Assembly (NCBI GenBank): GCA_963978905.1
Contig: OZ022257.1
Span: forward strand, 39,814,203-39,878,202
Source of the DNA: Trichostrongylus colubriformis
Lineage: Eukaryota; Nematoda; Chromadorea; Rhabditida; Trichostrongylidae
Reading direction: 5' to 3'
DNA length: 64,000 bases
Shown: positions 34,066-45,999 of the stretch, in pieces
How positions within the stretch are numbered: position 1 is the stretch's first letter
Layout: every line of letters begins with the position of its first letter
Notes under the pieces: model-generated
Databases searched by the model: none
The model's input: only the letters and a program-made list of their open reading frames with translations
Told to the model about the DNA's origin: nothing
Made by a program: the position numbers and the translations under genes

Positions 34066-36235
34066 ATGTGAAATTATTGGACTGTTTTAGCTATTTATTA
34101 CTATCGTGATTCTGTTGCTTATTAACTTTCTCAGTACTGTTTTACTATCTTCCAGTCTAGTTGTTTTGTGATTATTGCAATTTCACTCTCACAATTTATT
34201 ACGGTTTGTTACTTGCAGTTAATAGCTGTATTGAATAATTGTGAAAGTTTTAATACTTGTGGCCAATTTTCACTGTTTCCTCTTGCTCCGAGGAGTGATT
34301 CCGGTTGCCTTGACACTTGAAATACTTCATGCTGTAAAACCACGGTGCTTATGTTTTCCTTATGACAATTTTATGCTAGTATAGTGCCGCTGCCGGGATG
34401 CAGTAATTTGATCGCGAAGTTAATAATGCTTCTGTAATTGCATGTATAGATTAGCAAAATATCTAGCATGTTGGTGTAAGCTCAAGCACTTTGGACAATC
34501 TTGGATAGGCGCTTAGCTAATACTCACATAAATACACGTATGTGCTTAAAATTTATGATTCTGTCAAGACTCCATGAGGCAGGATTTTTCGCACAAGCCT
34601 AAGGGCAGAGGTAATATTTCACTACATTTCACTTCGTATTCTCAAAATGTCTAGTCTCAAATATGTGCAGTCTCAAAATTGGGTCAGCAAGTGTCATTGC
34701 AATTGGATTAGCTTGCTGATGCATGGATAGTATTCTACTTGTGATCATGCTTTGTCACAATGTGTATTGCATACTTTATCAAGCTCCGGTCCTGATCGAT
34801 CATTGTTTTAATCTCTTAGTACGTTTTATGTTCTTCTAAGAATTTTTCAATTCGCTTCAAAAACCAACACTTGTTAGTAGCTCTCTATACCACTATTCCC
34901 GGATATGTGGCTGATGCTAATTTGGTGCAGAGCAGAATTTCCTCGATGTGCATTATCATTACTAGACATGTTAAAAGCTACACTTATACTACTGTACATT
35001 AAGACTTTTAACTGTTCTGTGTTTTTTGCCCATTTTGAAATTTCAAATTCATTGCTATACAGCTCTGGCCTCTACGCAACGAATGTTGTTGTCGTTCTTT
35101 CCCGGGTGCTCTTTATAATCGTCCACTGTTTTATCTGCTTTCGTCGAGTGGTCGATGTAATCTTGTGATGAATGTTCAAAAATCCACATGTAAACAAAAA
35201 AGTCCTCGGGGGTCGCCTACTACGCAAGGACATGTTGCGGCGGGATTCCGCACTGCGACGTGCGGCGCGATACATGCGAGTTGGGGTTCTAAATCGATTC
35301 GTTTGGCCTACCCCTTATTCTAGACCTAGTCACCTCAGGAACCAACTACCAATTCTCGAACGTATCACAACGCATGCCCGGCGCGAAATCGTGCCCCAAC
35401 GACACACCCTGTGCATTCAACGCAATTTCTGCAGTCTAACATCATTTTGTACTGCATATTTTGTCTATGCCAATAGGCAAAATATTCGTTTTGCGCCGGT
35501 CAATATGCAACACGATGGTGCGAGCTATGCGCGTCGTGTTGGATGGGTCCTGAAGCGATGACGATGCCTAACGCCTTGTTCTGGGTGTAATCGCTTCAGG
35601 ACTCAATCAACACGGCACACGTAACTCGCACCATCACCTCGCGCGCTAAACGCCTCCACGCGAATTTTCTGCCCTAGTGGCATACACCCATTTTTTGCCC
35701 ATATTAGAGGTTCATCACTTGAAGTCCACGTCAACTTTGCGATTCTTAGTTTCGCTGCTTCGCTCTTTCACACGCGGTTTTGCGGTCTCGAAATTCTGAA
35801 GTGCTGCGGCTTGTTGCGGACATGCGACACCGCAAAATCGCGTTGCTGAATGCGAGTGTAGAGGTATTAAGTAGTGCCGTAGTGGAAACAGAACAGAATA
35901 ACGGTCAGTATCTCGACAGTTAAGTTCATTTCCCGCGTTAGTTTTCATCGTGGACGTGTTTTCGCGCCCACCGCGTTACTTTAGGGGTGGAAAATCACGA
36001 AAGAGGGACGCGGACCATGCTTTATCCCTCCACCGCTATTCACCCATCGCAAACTGTCCCACACATTTTCTCCCAGAACTTGAAGCATTGATCTCCTGTG
36101 AAGAAGTCTCCTCACTCCCAGTACTTCTTCAAGCATTCATCTTACCGTTCACTTTTTGATTACTGGGGTGAATTATCAAAGGAGTCGTGCACGCAGAAAT
36201 AAGCTTCTCTATTACCCATATTCATGTTGTACATG
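34066..36235. other. Downstream flank of XPO5, no gene recognised
   Basis: AT-rich sequence follows the XPO5 stop, with no exact AATAAA close by. An imperfect inverted repeat sits at 35510-35638 ('gatggtgcgagctatgcgcg' against the complement of 'cgtaactcgcaccatcacc', then 'gtcctgaagcgat'). It is related to a palindrome at 42375-42535. A 'gcggttttgcgg' MITE-like stretch lies at 35735-35850. No exon-like ORF is convincing. Confidence 0.5.
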
Positions 36236-36587
36236 CTAAATAAGGGCCGCGATAAGTGAGAATCCGTCAAAGATACAGCTCCTCAAAGTAGCGGCCGAGG
36301 GAGCGAGGCCTCTGAGTGAGTGCCATGCCTCATCGTCCACGGCGATTGGAGACGGAGAGGGGACCTTTTACGTAATTTTCTCTTCCCATTATGCGTCTCC
36401 GACCGCGGCGGACTACATGGCGGCACTTACTCGGTGGCCCTGCCCCTCGACCGCCATCTTGAGGAACGGTATCTTGCCGAATACTCAATTTTTCACGTGA
36501 AATCTTGCATGCAACCCATATTAAGCAAATGCATCATAAATATATGGGTAACAGAGAAACTCATTTGTCCGTGCACGATTCCTCTAA
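36236..36587. repeat. GC-rich palindromic repeat, copy also at 56746-57120
   Basis: 'agatacagctcctcaaagt' (from 36268) and the complement of 'cttgaggaacggtatctt' (to 36477) form imperfect arms around a GC-rich middle. The unit starts 'tgctaaataagggccgc', which also starts the repeat at 56746. Both copies continue into matching 'tgcatgc...cataaatat' sequence. The family is unrecognised. Confidence 0.65.
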
Positions 36588-37637
36588 CAAGGGATGGACC
36601 CCAGGTCGAAGTGGCCATTCGGAATGGGATACACATGATCCGACGTGTTTTCGGACGCTGATCTCGAATCTCTACTCGAAATTTGCAGAACGATTCTCTG
36701 AGCGGAGTTATGGAGGTTTTTCTGGATGAACGGCTATACGTTGGATCTCATTGGCCAGGCACTATGTCATCAGCACGGCCGTTACGGGACAGTAACGGCC
36801 TTAGTGGCTTACTGGTAGTGTCCCGGATCTGCAGGACAGGGGTCCTGGGTTTGCTCCCCGTCGGTGCGGTCTTTTTTTGCATTTGTGTTTCATTGTCAGT
36901 AAGTGCGTTTCTTTCACTTCTGGACGTTTCCTTGTACTGGTACCTATCGCACCCATCATTCACTCTTCCACTTTATTTATAACCACTAACATTACTCACA
37001 AGGGAGGGATATCAGGTCGAAGAGACTCTCATAGCACACGAATTAGGCGTTGTTGCGTAAAAAAATTATGATATTGGCGCACAGGGGGTCGAATTACCCC
37101 TCTGTGCAAATTTTCAGCCAAATCCAGTTTTTGGTCCAACTTTGGAAATTTGGGGGTGACCAGGGAATGAAATGGTAGTTTTTGAATTTTCTTCTACAGG
37201 AAACCCTGCAATCTATGACAGCCTACACGTACCTTTTACGCTTGCCTATCGTACGAAACGAGCGTCAAATAGGAACATTTCATAGGCAAGGGTCAACGAC
37301 TTCTCCTTTGTTCAATGTGCTGCCCCACCCAATAGCCCATGAATTTTACGAAATTTGGTTAAATTCTCTTGGCTAAAAACTCGTGCCTTGGGGTAGTTTG
37401 ACTCCCAAAACACGAAAATCGCCATGGTTTTGGGCAAGAACGTCTGGCTCGCCTGCTATGGGCTTCCAAACCTACTATAAAATAGTACTTTTTTTAAAAA
37501 AAACCCTCCATAATTCCGCTTAGAGAATCGTTCTGCAAATTTCGAATACAGATTCGAGATCAGCGTCCGAAAATACGTCGGACCATACGTAGCTCATTCC
37601 GAAAGGCCACTTCGACCTGGGGTCCATCCCTTGTAAG
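36588..37637. mobile_element. Foldback element, second copy
   Basis: Arms 36588-36725 and 37494-37637 are inverted repeats ('aagggatggaccccaggtcg', 'cgctgatctcgaatctct', 'gaacgattctctgagcggag'). The interior shares 'cgtcaaataggaacattt' and 'aagggtcaacgacttctcct' with the copies at 32324 and 47888, plus a tRNA-like module at 36798-36878. No ORF is seen. Confidence 0.75.
36798..36878 (+). ncRNA. tRNA-like Pol III module in foldback element
   Basis: Box A TGGCTTACTGG (36805-36815) fits TRGYNNANNGG exactly. GGGTTTGCTCCCC follows as a box B-like motif (36847-36859), and a seven-T run ends the unit (36872-36878). The sequence is similar to the modules at 32524 and 48087. Acceptor-stem pairing is poor. 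Confidence 0.4.
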
Positions 37638-37690
37638 TATTTAAGAAGGCAAAATTATGTCGTTTATTAGCAATTCCTGGACAACCCAAA

Positions 37691-38045
37691 TCATAACGAC
37701 ACTGCCAATATGGCAAGAGATTCAGGTTCGTTTCGAAAGAGATTCACAAAGTCAAATCCAAAGACCTTATCGACTTTATCAACATTTTTCATGAAGCGAT
37801 TGCCATATCGTAGATGACTCCAATCTTTCTTGTGTGAGCAAAGCAAAACCTGAAAACTTCTCCGCACTTCTTCGGAAATTGACGAGCAATCTGATTGGAG
37901 TAATTTTCTGATGGTATGAGGTGATGGGCAACCGGCAACCAAAGGAGAGAAATGCCCCAAAGCTCTTCCACAAAGTCCTTCGATATATCGAGATCTGTGT
38001 TATTCTAAAATATATACCCTCTTTCCCCCGAGCGTCACATAGCAC
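37691..38045 (-). other. Unrecognised open frames
   Basis: Two overlapping - strand frames of about 89 codons contain non-repetitive peptides (for example EEVRRSFQVLLCSHKKDWSH). All three - strand frames are partly open, which argues against a simple gene. I cannot assign a family. A decayed gene or chance ORFs are both possible. Confidence 0.2.
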
Positions 38046-38239
38046 GCTGTGGCGAAATAGCTCTAATAGAGAGAAATCATCTTCCGACTGTGCTGTTCAG
38101 CTTGACCTGCCCGTCCAAGTACATTTATGGAAAGCACACCTGCAATGACGCGATGGTTTACATGTCTATGAGCGAGGTGATGTAACAAGGATATACGAGT
38201 ACATAACCGTTACCATAATCTCACCGCAAGAGGGCATTG

Positions 38240-38323
38240 ATAGCACACCTTTTGCACTGTTCTATTCTATTGTCCTTCTCTATCTCATAGCACACCTTTT
38301 GCACTGTTCTATTCTATTGTCCT
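38240..38323. repeat. Two-unit direct repeat of about 48 bp
   Basis: 'tagcacaccttttgcactgt' plus 'tctattctattgtcc' occurs twice (38240-38276 and 38288-38323). It is a simple tandem duplication. Confidence 0.8.
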
Positions 38324-38391
38324 CTATCTCATCTTCGTCCCCACCCCCTTCTTACCCAGTGCGGGAGTGTCTTCTGACCCCTCCCGGCCCC

Positions 38392-38850
38392 TCAAAGGCA
38401 CACCCCGCGGAAAATTATGAGAGCTATCGCGCGTGTTATAGGATGTAGAGGCCCTGGTTTACCGACTAGTGAAGAAAAATGAATAGAAACACCTCAAAAC
38501 CACCAAAAATAAAGCTCCCCGCCCTCAGTCCACGTACGAGTATTGGAGGTTATAGAAGAACTTTTCCTCGATGTTATCGCGCAAAATGCTACGATATCAC
38601 CTGTTCTTCCCTGCTGAAGCTACCTTCGCTATTGATATCGCTGCCTTAACTTGTCTTATCGCAAGTTTCCCTCTCGTCAGCCGGGTGTGATTCGGCTCGG
38701 TGGGCTCAACTCGGCTCAGGTCGACCAGGCCGTACGCGGCGGGGGTGAGCCGTGGCGCCGCGAAAAGGTTGCAATGTTTACAACTACCCAAGGGTCTACC
38801 ACCCCTGAGAAGCTAAGGACCACATTGATTGTCGCGTGGTGTGCCTTTAA
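38392..38850. mobile_element. TTAA-type MITE
   Basis: Ends AGGCACACC (38396) and complement GGTGTGCCT (to 38846) are flanked by TCAA on the left and TTAA on the right. The interior is non-coding. It belongs with 39781-40284 and 54833-55142 and suggests a piggyBac-type (TTAA) non-autonomous family. Confidence 0.6.
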
Positions 38851-39780
38851 TTAACAATAGAAGTGTAGGTGGATCTCTATTTAAGTAAACATAGCATGTC
38901 AGAGCGTGAGGTCGAAAGAAAATGGGGAAGTGATCGAGGCAGCCTAGTTGACCCATGAAAGCCAAATCTGAGGCCCAGGAGGCAGGTGGAGCAAGTTTGG
39001 CACCTCATTGACCTAAATACAGACCCAACCCATTAGCTTAGTGTGCTTGTGAGGCAGTTAATTGGGACTGTTAATGTCCATTCCCGCTAAAATGGAGACT
39101 GTTAGTGGCAAAACTTCGAAAATAAATAATGTAAAGGAGAGAGCAAAAATCAAGCTACTATATAGTGCGGAAAAAAACTTCTGCACCGACATGCACCGTC
39201 GATTGACAATTTAGTAACAGCAGTATAACAAACACAGTAAAGACAACACAGAAAATAATCTAAATAACAAAACAATCTCGATTGGAACTGCAGGGTTAAA
39301 ATCATAGCCTTCTCTAATTGTTTAGCTGTCCAGTATTGCACCGCTTCCAGCTTAAGCATTTGATATTTCCAGAGCAACAAAATAATTTTTCTCCAAAAAA
39401 CAACGCATGCTGATCCAAATGTGCACAAATCTTCAGGAAGAAATAGAGCTTCAAAATACCCCGAGAGACTTGAAAAAGTTATTCAAAAATGCCACAGAAG
39501 GAGAAAGAGTCTCATAAGTAACTTTTCAGTGCTTAACGTCTATCAAGCCTGAAATAGTACAATTTGTCCATGAAAAATTGTTCACATTCATTCAGTTGAA
39601 TTGTGCAGTGCTGCTGATTCGCTGCTGCCTGTAGACCTACTCTTACCGCCTCGATGGGATGGTAAAAATGTTGGTGGCATATTGTGCGTTTCAAAAGGAG
39701 AAAGCAGCAAGTGCTCCATCGATGAGGAAAAAGCAAATCACGGAGGAAAATGGTAATGGAACAAGACACTCGCAATAGAT

Positions 39781-40284
39781 TTAAAGGCACATTCCAGGAT
39801 TAGGGGAACATTGCAGTCCTTTCAAATGAGCCAATAGTTCCCTAAACGGGCAGGCAGGCTGTGCACATATCGAAGCACGGTGATGAGTCATCGCAGCGCG
39901 CAGAGCTCTTGAAGCCAGCTCGGCCGCACCCTGGAGGTCGGGCGCGCCCATTTCAGACGTAATTGCTGGCAATGACGGTGGCAATGAGGCCTACGTTCTG
40001 TTTGATAAGGTAAGATAGGGGAGAGATGCCAATGATAAAGGAGACATTGGCATGGGGAAACAGGTGATAATCTAGAGTTCCTTCCGACTTCAGCCAACGA
40101 GAACTGATTCAAAGGCTCGTTTCCACGCGGTAAACTCGTCCAAGGCCAAATGACAGGAGGCCTTATTTTTGCCCTTTTCGGAAACTTTTTTCGGAATTTT
40201 CTTTGTCGGCGTATTCCTCAGCATCTCGGATTTCATGGTTTAGCGCTTTAACCCACTCAGTGTAATCCTGGAATGTGCCTTTAA
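39781..40284. mobile_element. TTAA-flanked MITE
   Basis: TTAA lies at both ends (39781-39784, 40281-40284). The inverted ends read AGGCACATTCCAGGATTA. The element is 39785-40280. Small ORFs inside do not resemble a transposase. Target and end features fit a piggyBac-type MITE. Confidence 0.75.
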
Positions 40285-41224
40285 GTGATATCATGATCGA
40301 TATCAAGAATTTTGATGCTGCTTGTTTCACTCGATATAGTAACGGAAATCCGACGGTGTTTCTTGTAGTAATGCGGTAGATACTCTTGCCAAGCAGTGGC
40401 TACTGACCGCTAACCTAAGCACCCCAATGCATTTGTCATCGAAATAAACCTTATTTTAGGAAGCCCCGAGAATACTTCGTATTTGGCCCGTCTAAGGTAA
40501 GGGTATGCTAATATTCGCCAGCCGATTGAGGCAGGGCATAGCAATGATGAACGGGCAATACTTTACACCACTCAGAGAAGGAATTATTTGTGCCACCATG
40601 GAACTCTTCTATATGTCGGCTCTCTGTTGATCCGGCTCATCTGTACACATCAACTCCAACCTTGAGAGAAATGAGGCTAGTGAATGACACAAAGGAATTC
40701 TGCTTCAGCCCTAAGTGCCTTGTAATCTGGCGCTTAGATGGCTCGTACACTGCGATGTTCCCCTGTATTCTAGGGAAACAAAATTGAATTGTCATCTGTG
40801 TACGCTCATAAAAAGAGGAACCCTAAATATCGAAAGACCAGCACACATTTCTTTCTCGCCAGATTTATGTAGAATTCTCTCAGCACTGGTGGTAAATGCT
40901 TAAATCTTCTACAGTACTATATGGAAGACCTTTTTCTGAATGTTGAACGCTAGCATGCCTGCATAGCTAACGGTGACTTCCATATTCAAGTAAAGTTTAA
41001 TCACCTTCTCAATAGTACTGCGCACTTTTCCTGTTTCGCGCAGAAACCTAAAAGTTGGCCCCTGAGTAAAAAAATATTCAAGGATACAGCTTCTTTAGTT
41101 TTTCACATATCGTTTTCCCTTCAGCACTGATGACTCATATCAGAACTACTTAATACAGCAGGCGCCCACAGACTCCTTTTCTCACAATGAGTCCTCTCCG
41201 TTCCCTTTTTCAGGCAGTGAAAGT
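40285..41224. other. Intergenic sequence, nothing recognised
   Basis: I see no exon-like frame, repeat array or RNA gene in this 0.9-kb stretch between two MITEs. Short ORFs are below 70 codons and lack recognisable motifs. Confidence 0.5.
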
Positions 41225-41873
41225 ATTAGGTCTGTGCAGAATAAATGGCCAAAACATAACTGGCCATAACTTCGCTCAGACACAAGTTTACTTGTTGAAA
41301 TAAAAACCATTCGAATCTACAGACGATCTGCTATAGAAAATGTGTCATCATGATCAAATTTTGGATTGCTAGAATCGATATAATTTTTCTGCCGCAGGTT
41401 TGCACCGAGAACCTGGAAAAAGTGGTAATCGTCGTCGGGGATAGGTCTGGGGAATAAGCGGGGTGAGGGAGAGGCTCGATGCCTAACTGCATCATTTTTT
41501 ACTGGGTGCGCAAAACAACGCAAAACCCCACAGTTCGCAAGTCACCCGGCAGAAACTGATCGAGACTCTCCCTCACCCCCCTTCTTCCTCAGACCTATCT
41601 CTGACGGATTACCACTTTTTCCCAGTTCTCGATGCAAACTTGGGTCAGAAGGAGTTCGCCGAAACGATGCATGTTGAAAATGCCATCGTTGACATCATTA
41701 ATTTTCGCAATCCAGAATTTTATCATGATTGCATATTTTCTTTACCAGATCGTTGGCAAGGTTGTGTAGATTCGAATGGTTTTTATTTCGACAAATAAAG
41801 TTGTGTCTGAGCGAAGTTATGGCGTTTTGAAAAAGTGTTCCGTTTTGGCCATTTATTCTGCACAGACCTAATA
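41225..41873. mobile_element. TA-flanked palindromic MITE (mariner-type ends)
   Basis: The element 41227-41871 has ends TTAGGTCTGTGCAGAATAAA and complement, with TA on both sides. Arms extend inward for over 100 bp ('cgctcagacacaagtt', 'attcgaatctaca'). A further inverted pair ('aagtggtaatc', 'gggtgagggagag') lies near the middle. No transposase is present. Confidence 0.8.
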
Positions 41874-42290
41874 GCAACACTAGTTGACCTCATACAGTTG
41901 GAAATAATCTTAAGAAGGTGACTCCTTTGCCATAGCTTGGCACATTCATTGGGAGACACGTTTGAGGGTAGCTTGCAGATAATTGTGAGCAATCCTGTTG
42001 TAAAATTCCGTTTAATGTAGACTTTGCCAGAGAATAATGAAAATTATTAATATTGGCACGCCATGGAGACGTTGCTCCCCGTTTGTGACTGTTTCCTCTG
42101 TCCCGTTCTTCTCGCGTCTGAGTAATTGTTCAAGTTTCAACCTACAAAAAAGCACCGCTCAATAATTATGACTGGAGGAGTGGAAGTGTTCAATGAACTC
42201 CTCAAACGAAAGTTTTCTTTACTCTTACATCTCCCTTCTCATAGTGGCATCTTTCACATATCATGCGTTAGCCCACGATCTGTCTTTCCT

Positions 42291-42300
42291 AGTATAAAAG
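42291..42300 (+). promoter_or_regulatory. TATA-like motif upstream of the first TTL gene
   Basis: AGTATAAAAG lies about 455 bp upstream of the trans-splice-type acceptor. It could be the core promoter with the intervening sequence as an outron. An imperfect palindromic MITE (about 42375-42535) sits between the two. Confidence 0.25.
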
Positions 42301-42374
42301 TGGTGCTTTTATTTGTATTAGCATTAGGTATTGCATTAACATTGACCATCCTGTGGTGTGTATTATTATGTCAG

Positions 42375-42535
42375 GATTTCGCACGACGACGAGCGGCGTG
42401 CGACGTAGTGTGGGCGAGCTATGCGCGTAGCGGTAGTTGGGTCTCATCATTAGAACGATTATACGCTAATGCAAGGGCGCGATACGCAGTTGACCTGTAA
42501 TTGCTTCAAGACCCAACAACATGGAGCCTTTAGCT
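42375..42535. repeat. Imperfect palindrome upstream of the first TTL gene
   Basis: 'gcgagctatgcgcg' and 'tagttgggtctc' on the left match the complement of 'gacccaacaacatggagcctttagctcgtc' on the right. It is related to the repeat at 35510-35638. Likely a degenerate MITE. Confidence 0.55.
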
Positions 42536-42753
42536 CGTCCGCAGTGCTTCTCTTGCGACATGCCACATGCGAAATCCTGACCTAAAGGTACACACTCGCT
42601 ATCCTGCACTGTGAGATTACTTCGTTCCGACCCTCGTGTAGTCTGTCATCGAGCTGTTTCTCTCAGTGAAGTGCTCTGTACCTTTCTCTTTCCGCTTACT
42701 GTTTCACAGGTTGTAGCCGTTGTTTCACTTTCTAAGAACATTTTACTTTTCAG

Positions 42754-43293
42754 ATGCAACTTCTGCTGTTATCGCTTAGCTTAGCCTCCTCGTCTCTCGC
42801 CTTTCTAGGCATCGGAAGAACTCAATCTGTGGCCGTCACTGGGATCCTGACTTGCAATGGACAGCCGGCGAAAGACGTGCGAGTGAAGCTTTATGAAAAG
42901 GAAGCCTGTGGGCCACTTAGCGCTTACTCACTATTTTGAGTAATAAGCTCACGCGTTGTTCATTCAGTACTTGACATACTGTTGGATGAGGGGAAAACGA
43001 ACCAAAATGGCGTATTCAATCTGTCCGGCTCGAAAACCGAGATCACTAGCATTGATCCGAAAGTGAACGTCTATCATAGGTGTAATTACAATGGTGTAAG
43101 TCCCTAGTCAGTTTTGAACCGCTTGTATCGCGAATACGCAGACTCGGAATTTCAGCTTTGCGATCGTAAATTTGGCATCAATATTCCGTCGAACTACATT
43201 ACCGATGGGGCGACTCCGCAGAAAAAGTTCAATATTGGAACAATTAATCTTGCCAGTCGATTTACTGGTGAAACGACCGATTGCATTAATTGA
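42754..43293 (+). CDS. Transthyretin-like (TTL) family secreted protein, copy 1
   Basis: Exons 42754-42907, 42968-43095 and 43156-43293 code for 139 aa. A signal peptide MQLLLLSLSLASSSLA is followed by the TTL core: GRTQSVAVTGILTCNGQPA, VRVKLYEKE, then GKTNQNGVFNLSGSKTEI, DPKVNVYHRCNYNG, and the C-terminal GTINLASRF with DCIN at the end. Four cysteines are in the mature protein. Family members are secreted nematode proteins with a transthyretin-like fold, usually 130-150 aa; their ligands vary and are not inferable here. The ATG directly follows the acceptor 'acttttcag', so this is probably a trans-splice site with no 5' UTR. The first donor is GTGGGC, somewhat weak. The stop is followed within about 40 bp by a repeat element that supplies AATAAA. 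Confidence 0.9.
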
Positions 43294-43316
43294 CTTTGTA
43301 CCGGTACTTGTACTGA

Positions 43317-43600
43317 ACCATATTATATAATAAAACCCTTTGTCCGCTTGTCCGTCATGCAATTAGGCATTACATGAAAGTTGGATGGAGATGGGGACAA
43401 GTTTGGGATGGGTAGGACAAGGGACAAGAATTAAGGCACACATATGAACCAAGTTAAGCTCCACCCACCGTGTGCAGAGCGTGCACTAAAACGTTCGGTC
43501 CTCGGATCGGACGCTCTTCGTCCGATTCGAACACGGTCCAAATGTGGGGAAAAATGGGATAAGATCAGCTATGAATCCGAGGACAGTAGGCGGAATGCTC
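43317..43600 (-). mobile_element. Inverted copy of the 3900-5147 element behind TTL copy 1
   Basis: It starts with the complement of the '...ttatatatagta' terminus ('accatattatataataaaac', 'gtccgcttgtccgtcatgca') and continues with 'ggagatggggacaagtttgg' and 'accaagttaagctcca'. These are the reverse complement of the tandem unit at 4190-4990. Only one unit is present. The far boundary is not defined. Confidence 0.65.
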
Positions 43601-44300
43601 TCCGAATAGGCGGTTCCTACAATAAAAGTTCATGGCTCGATCCTAACGCATTGTGGAGACTAGGAAAAAATCGATAGCAATGATTGATGTCCAAGCTCCA
43701 AGCTTTAACTCGCTTGAAGTGAGCGGAAACTCCGCTCACAGGGAGCGGGGGTATAACTGATCGGATGATATTCACTGTGAAAAAATGGATTTCATTCCGC
43801 GAAGTGAAGAGTAGTAGGAGTAGTCAACAGTGATTAGCGCTATGGAAGAAAGACCAATCCCAACGGTGACCAACTTCCGCGCTTTTGGGCGGAGGTTGAA
43901 CAAAAAATCGCAGTTATGGTTTTAAAAACCTGGGCCCGGGAAAAACGTATAAATCTGAAAGGCAAATTGCTCTCAAGGATAATATCAGCAGCGACGTGGT
44001 CGGAGCTAAAATCAAAAATGTGAGATACGCGATGTGAGGTAGTGATGAGAATGGGAAAACTCCATCTTTGGCTAGAATAGCTTGTGCCATTTTTCGGAAT
44101 GAATGTCCTTCCTCAGCAAAAATATAGCACCACAAATAATATCCAATCATCGCCTGATATATTCTGCAGTCGTAATAAGGCACCGCAGAGATAGACGATG
44201 CCTAGAGACTCGCCTTTTTACCGACGAATCTCCGAGTTCGTTTTTTTTCAGTCGCTGGGGCGCACAATAGAGGTGAGAATAGGATTGGCTGATGTCATAC

Positions 44301-45685
44301 TATTGGGTTGGGGAATAAGCCCCCGCCGTTTTTTTCAACCCCGTTTTTCACATTGTTTCCTTCATCTTTCAACAAAGCCAATATATGTTTTCGATAGAGC
44401 TTTTCTTGCTCTACAGAATGCTACTATCTGTTTTTCGATTTCTTCGACAACCTAATATTTATGAGGTTTGGACATGAAGTGAGCTGAAGGCAAAAAAGTG
44501 GCACTTGCGCACCTCATCTTTCTCGTCTGCCATCAAAATCAAAAAATGTATGTGTATATGTTGTCGGTAGAGCTTTTTCAGCTCTACAAAATGGTACCAC
44601 TCTTTATTCAAATCGTTCAAGTTTTTGCTGTTTTTAAGACTTACAAATGCAGTACTCGCAAAAGTGTGCTTTTTTGTTATCTCCTTTTCCTCGCCTACCA
44701 TCGAGATTGGAGAGGGTGTGCATATATGCGTTCGATAGAACTCTTTTTGCTCTACAAAATGATGCCTTTCTTCTTTTGTATCCTCTCATATTTTAGCATG
44801 TGGGAGTAAGTCTCCACGTGTTTTTCAGTTCGAAATTGCGCAATGAAAACAAATCTTTTTGTCAGATTGTTTTACATCGTTCGATAGAGCTCTTTTCGCT
44901 CTACAAGAAATTAATTACGGTTTTTGTTCAAACTGATTTTTGACATTTTTTAGATCATTTAAGAGTCGACGAAATCGAGCATTTTCGTCACATGGTGTCG
45001 AAAATGCCCGATTTTGTCGACTTTTAAATGATCTAAAAAATGTCAAAAATCAGTTTGAACAAAAACCGTAATCAATTTCTTGTAGAGCGAAAAGAGCTCT
45101 ATCGAACGATGTAAAACAATCTGACAAAAAGATTTGTTTTCATTGCGCAATTTCGAACTGAAAAACACGTGGAGACTTACTCCCACATGCTAAAATATGA
45201 GAGGATACAAAAGAATAAAGGCATCATTTTGTAGAGCAAAAAGAGTTCTATCGAACGCGTATATGCACACCCTCTCCAATCTCGATGGTAGGCGAGGAAA
45301 AGGAGATAACGAAAAAGCACACTTTTGCGAGTACTGCACTTGTAAGTCTTAAAAACAGCAAGAACTTGAACGATTTGAATAAAGAGTGGTACCACTTTGT
45401 AGAGCTGAAAAAGCTCTATCGAAAACATATGCACATACATTTTTTGATTTTGATGGCAGGCGAGAAAGATGAGGTGCGCAAATGCCACTTTTTTGCCTTC
45501 AGCTCACTTCATTTCCAAACCTCATAAATATTAGGTTGTCGAAGGAATCGGAAAACAGATAGTAGCATTCTGTAGAGCAAGAAAAGCTTCATCGAAAACA
45601 TATATTGGCTTTGTCGAAAGATGGAGGGAACAATGTGAAAAACGGGGTTGAAAAAAACGGCGGGGACTTATTTCCCAACCCAATA
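44301..45685. mobile_element. 1.38-kb near-perfect palindromic element, second copy
   Basis: The element 44303-45683 starts TTGGGTTGGGGAATAAG and ends with the complement, with TA on both sides. Arms are very similar to each other and to 29114-30491, with the same repeated TCGATAGAGC/GCTCTACAA hairpins. Paired open frames of about 103 and 80 codons on both strands are mirror images created by the palindrome. Confidence 0.88.
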
Positions 45686-45999
45686 TTTTGCGGCCGAAAT
45701 TCAGATCACTTAGAGTTACTTACAACTAGCTCTATAACGTCGACTCAAACGGTGTATTTAGCACCATCTGAACCAATATTTCTAGGCTTTCACCTGTCAC
45801 AAGCTCAGCTCAGTGATAGATGCAAGCTCGATAGAGCTGTAAGTTAGCGACCACTGTGGTTCGTTTCGTTTTCTAGTTTCTGGGTTTTATCGTACGTCTG
45901 TTCAACGTAACATGTATAGCATGTATAGCAGTTAGCTATAACGTGTCAGAAGTTGCTCGAATTCCCTTCTGTACAGTTCCAGAAGGTTCTGTCTGATTT

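Noticed and set aside
39888..40112. Short - strand ORF as a gene
   Set aside because: It lies wholly inside a TTAA-flanked MITE and has no recognisable domain.
44459..45527. Paired 80- and 103-codon proteins on both strands
   Set aside because: They are mirror images created by the palindrome and recur in the other copies; no family match.
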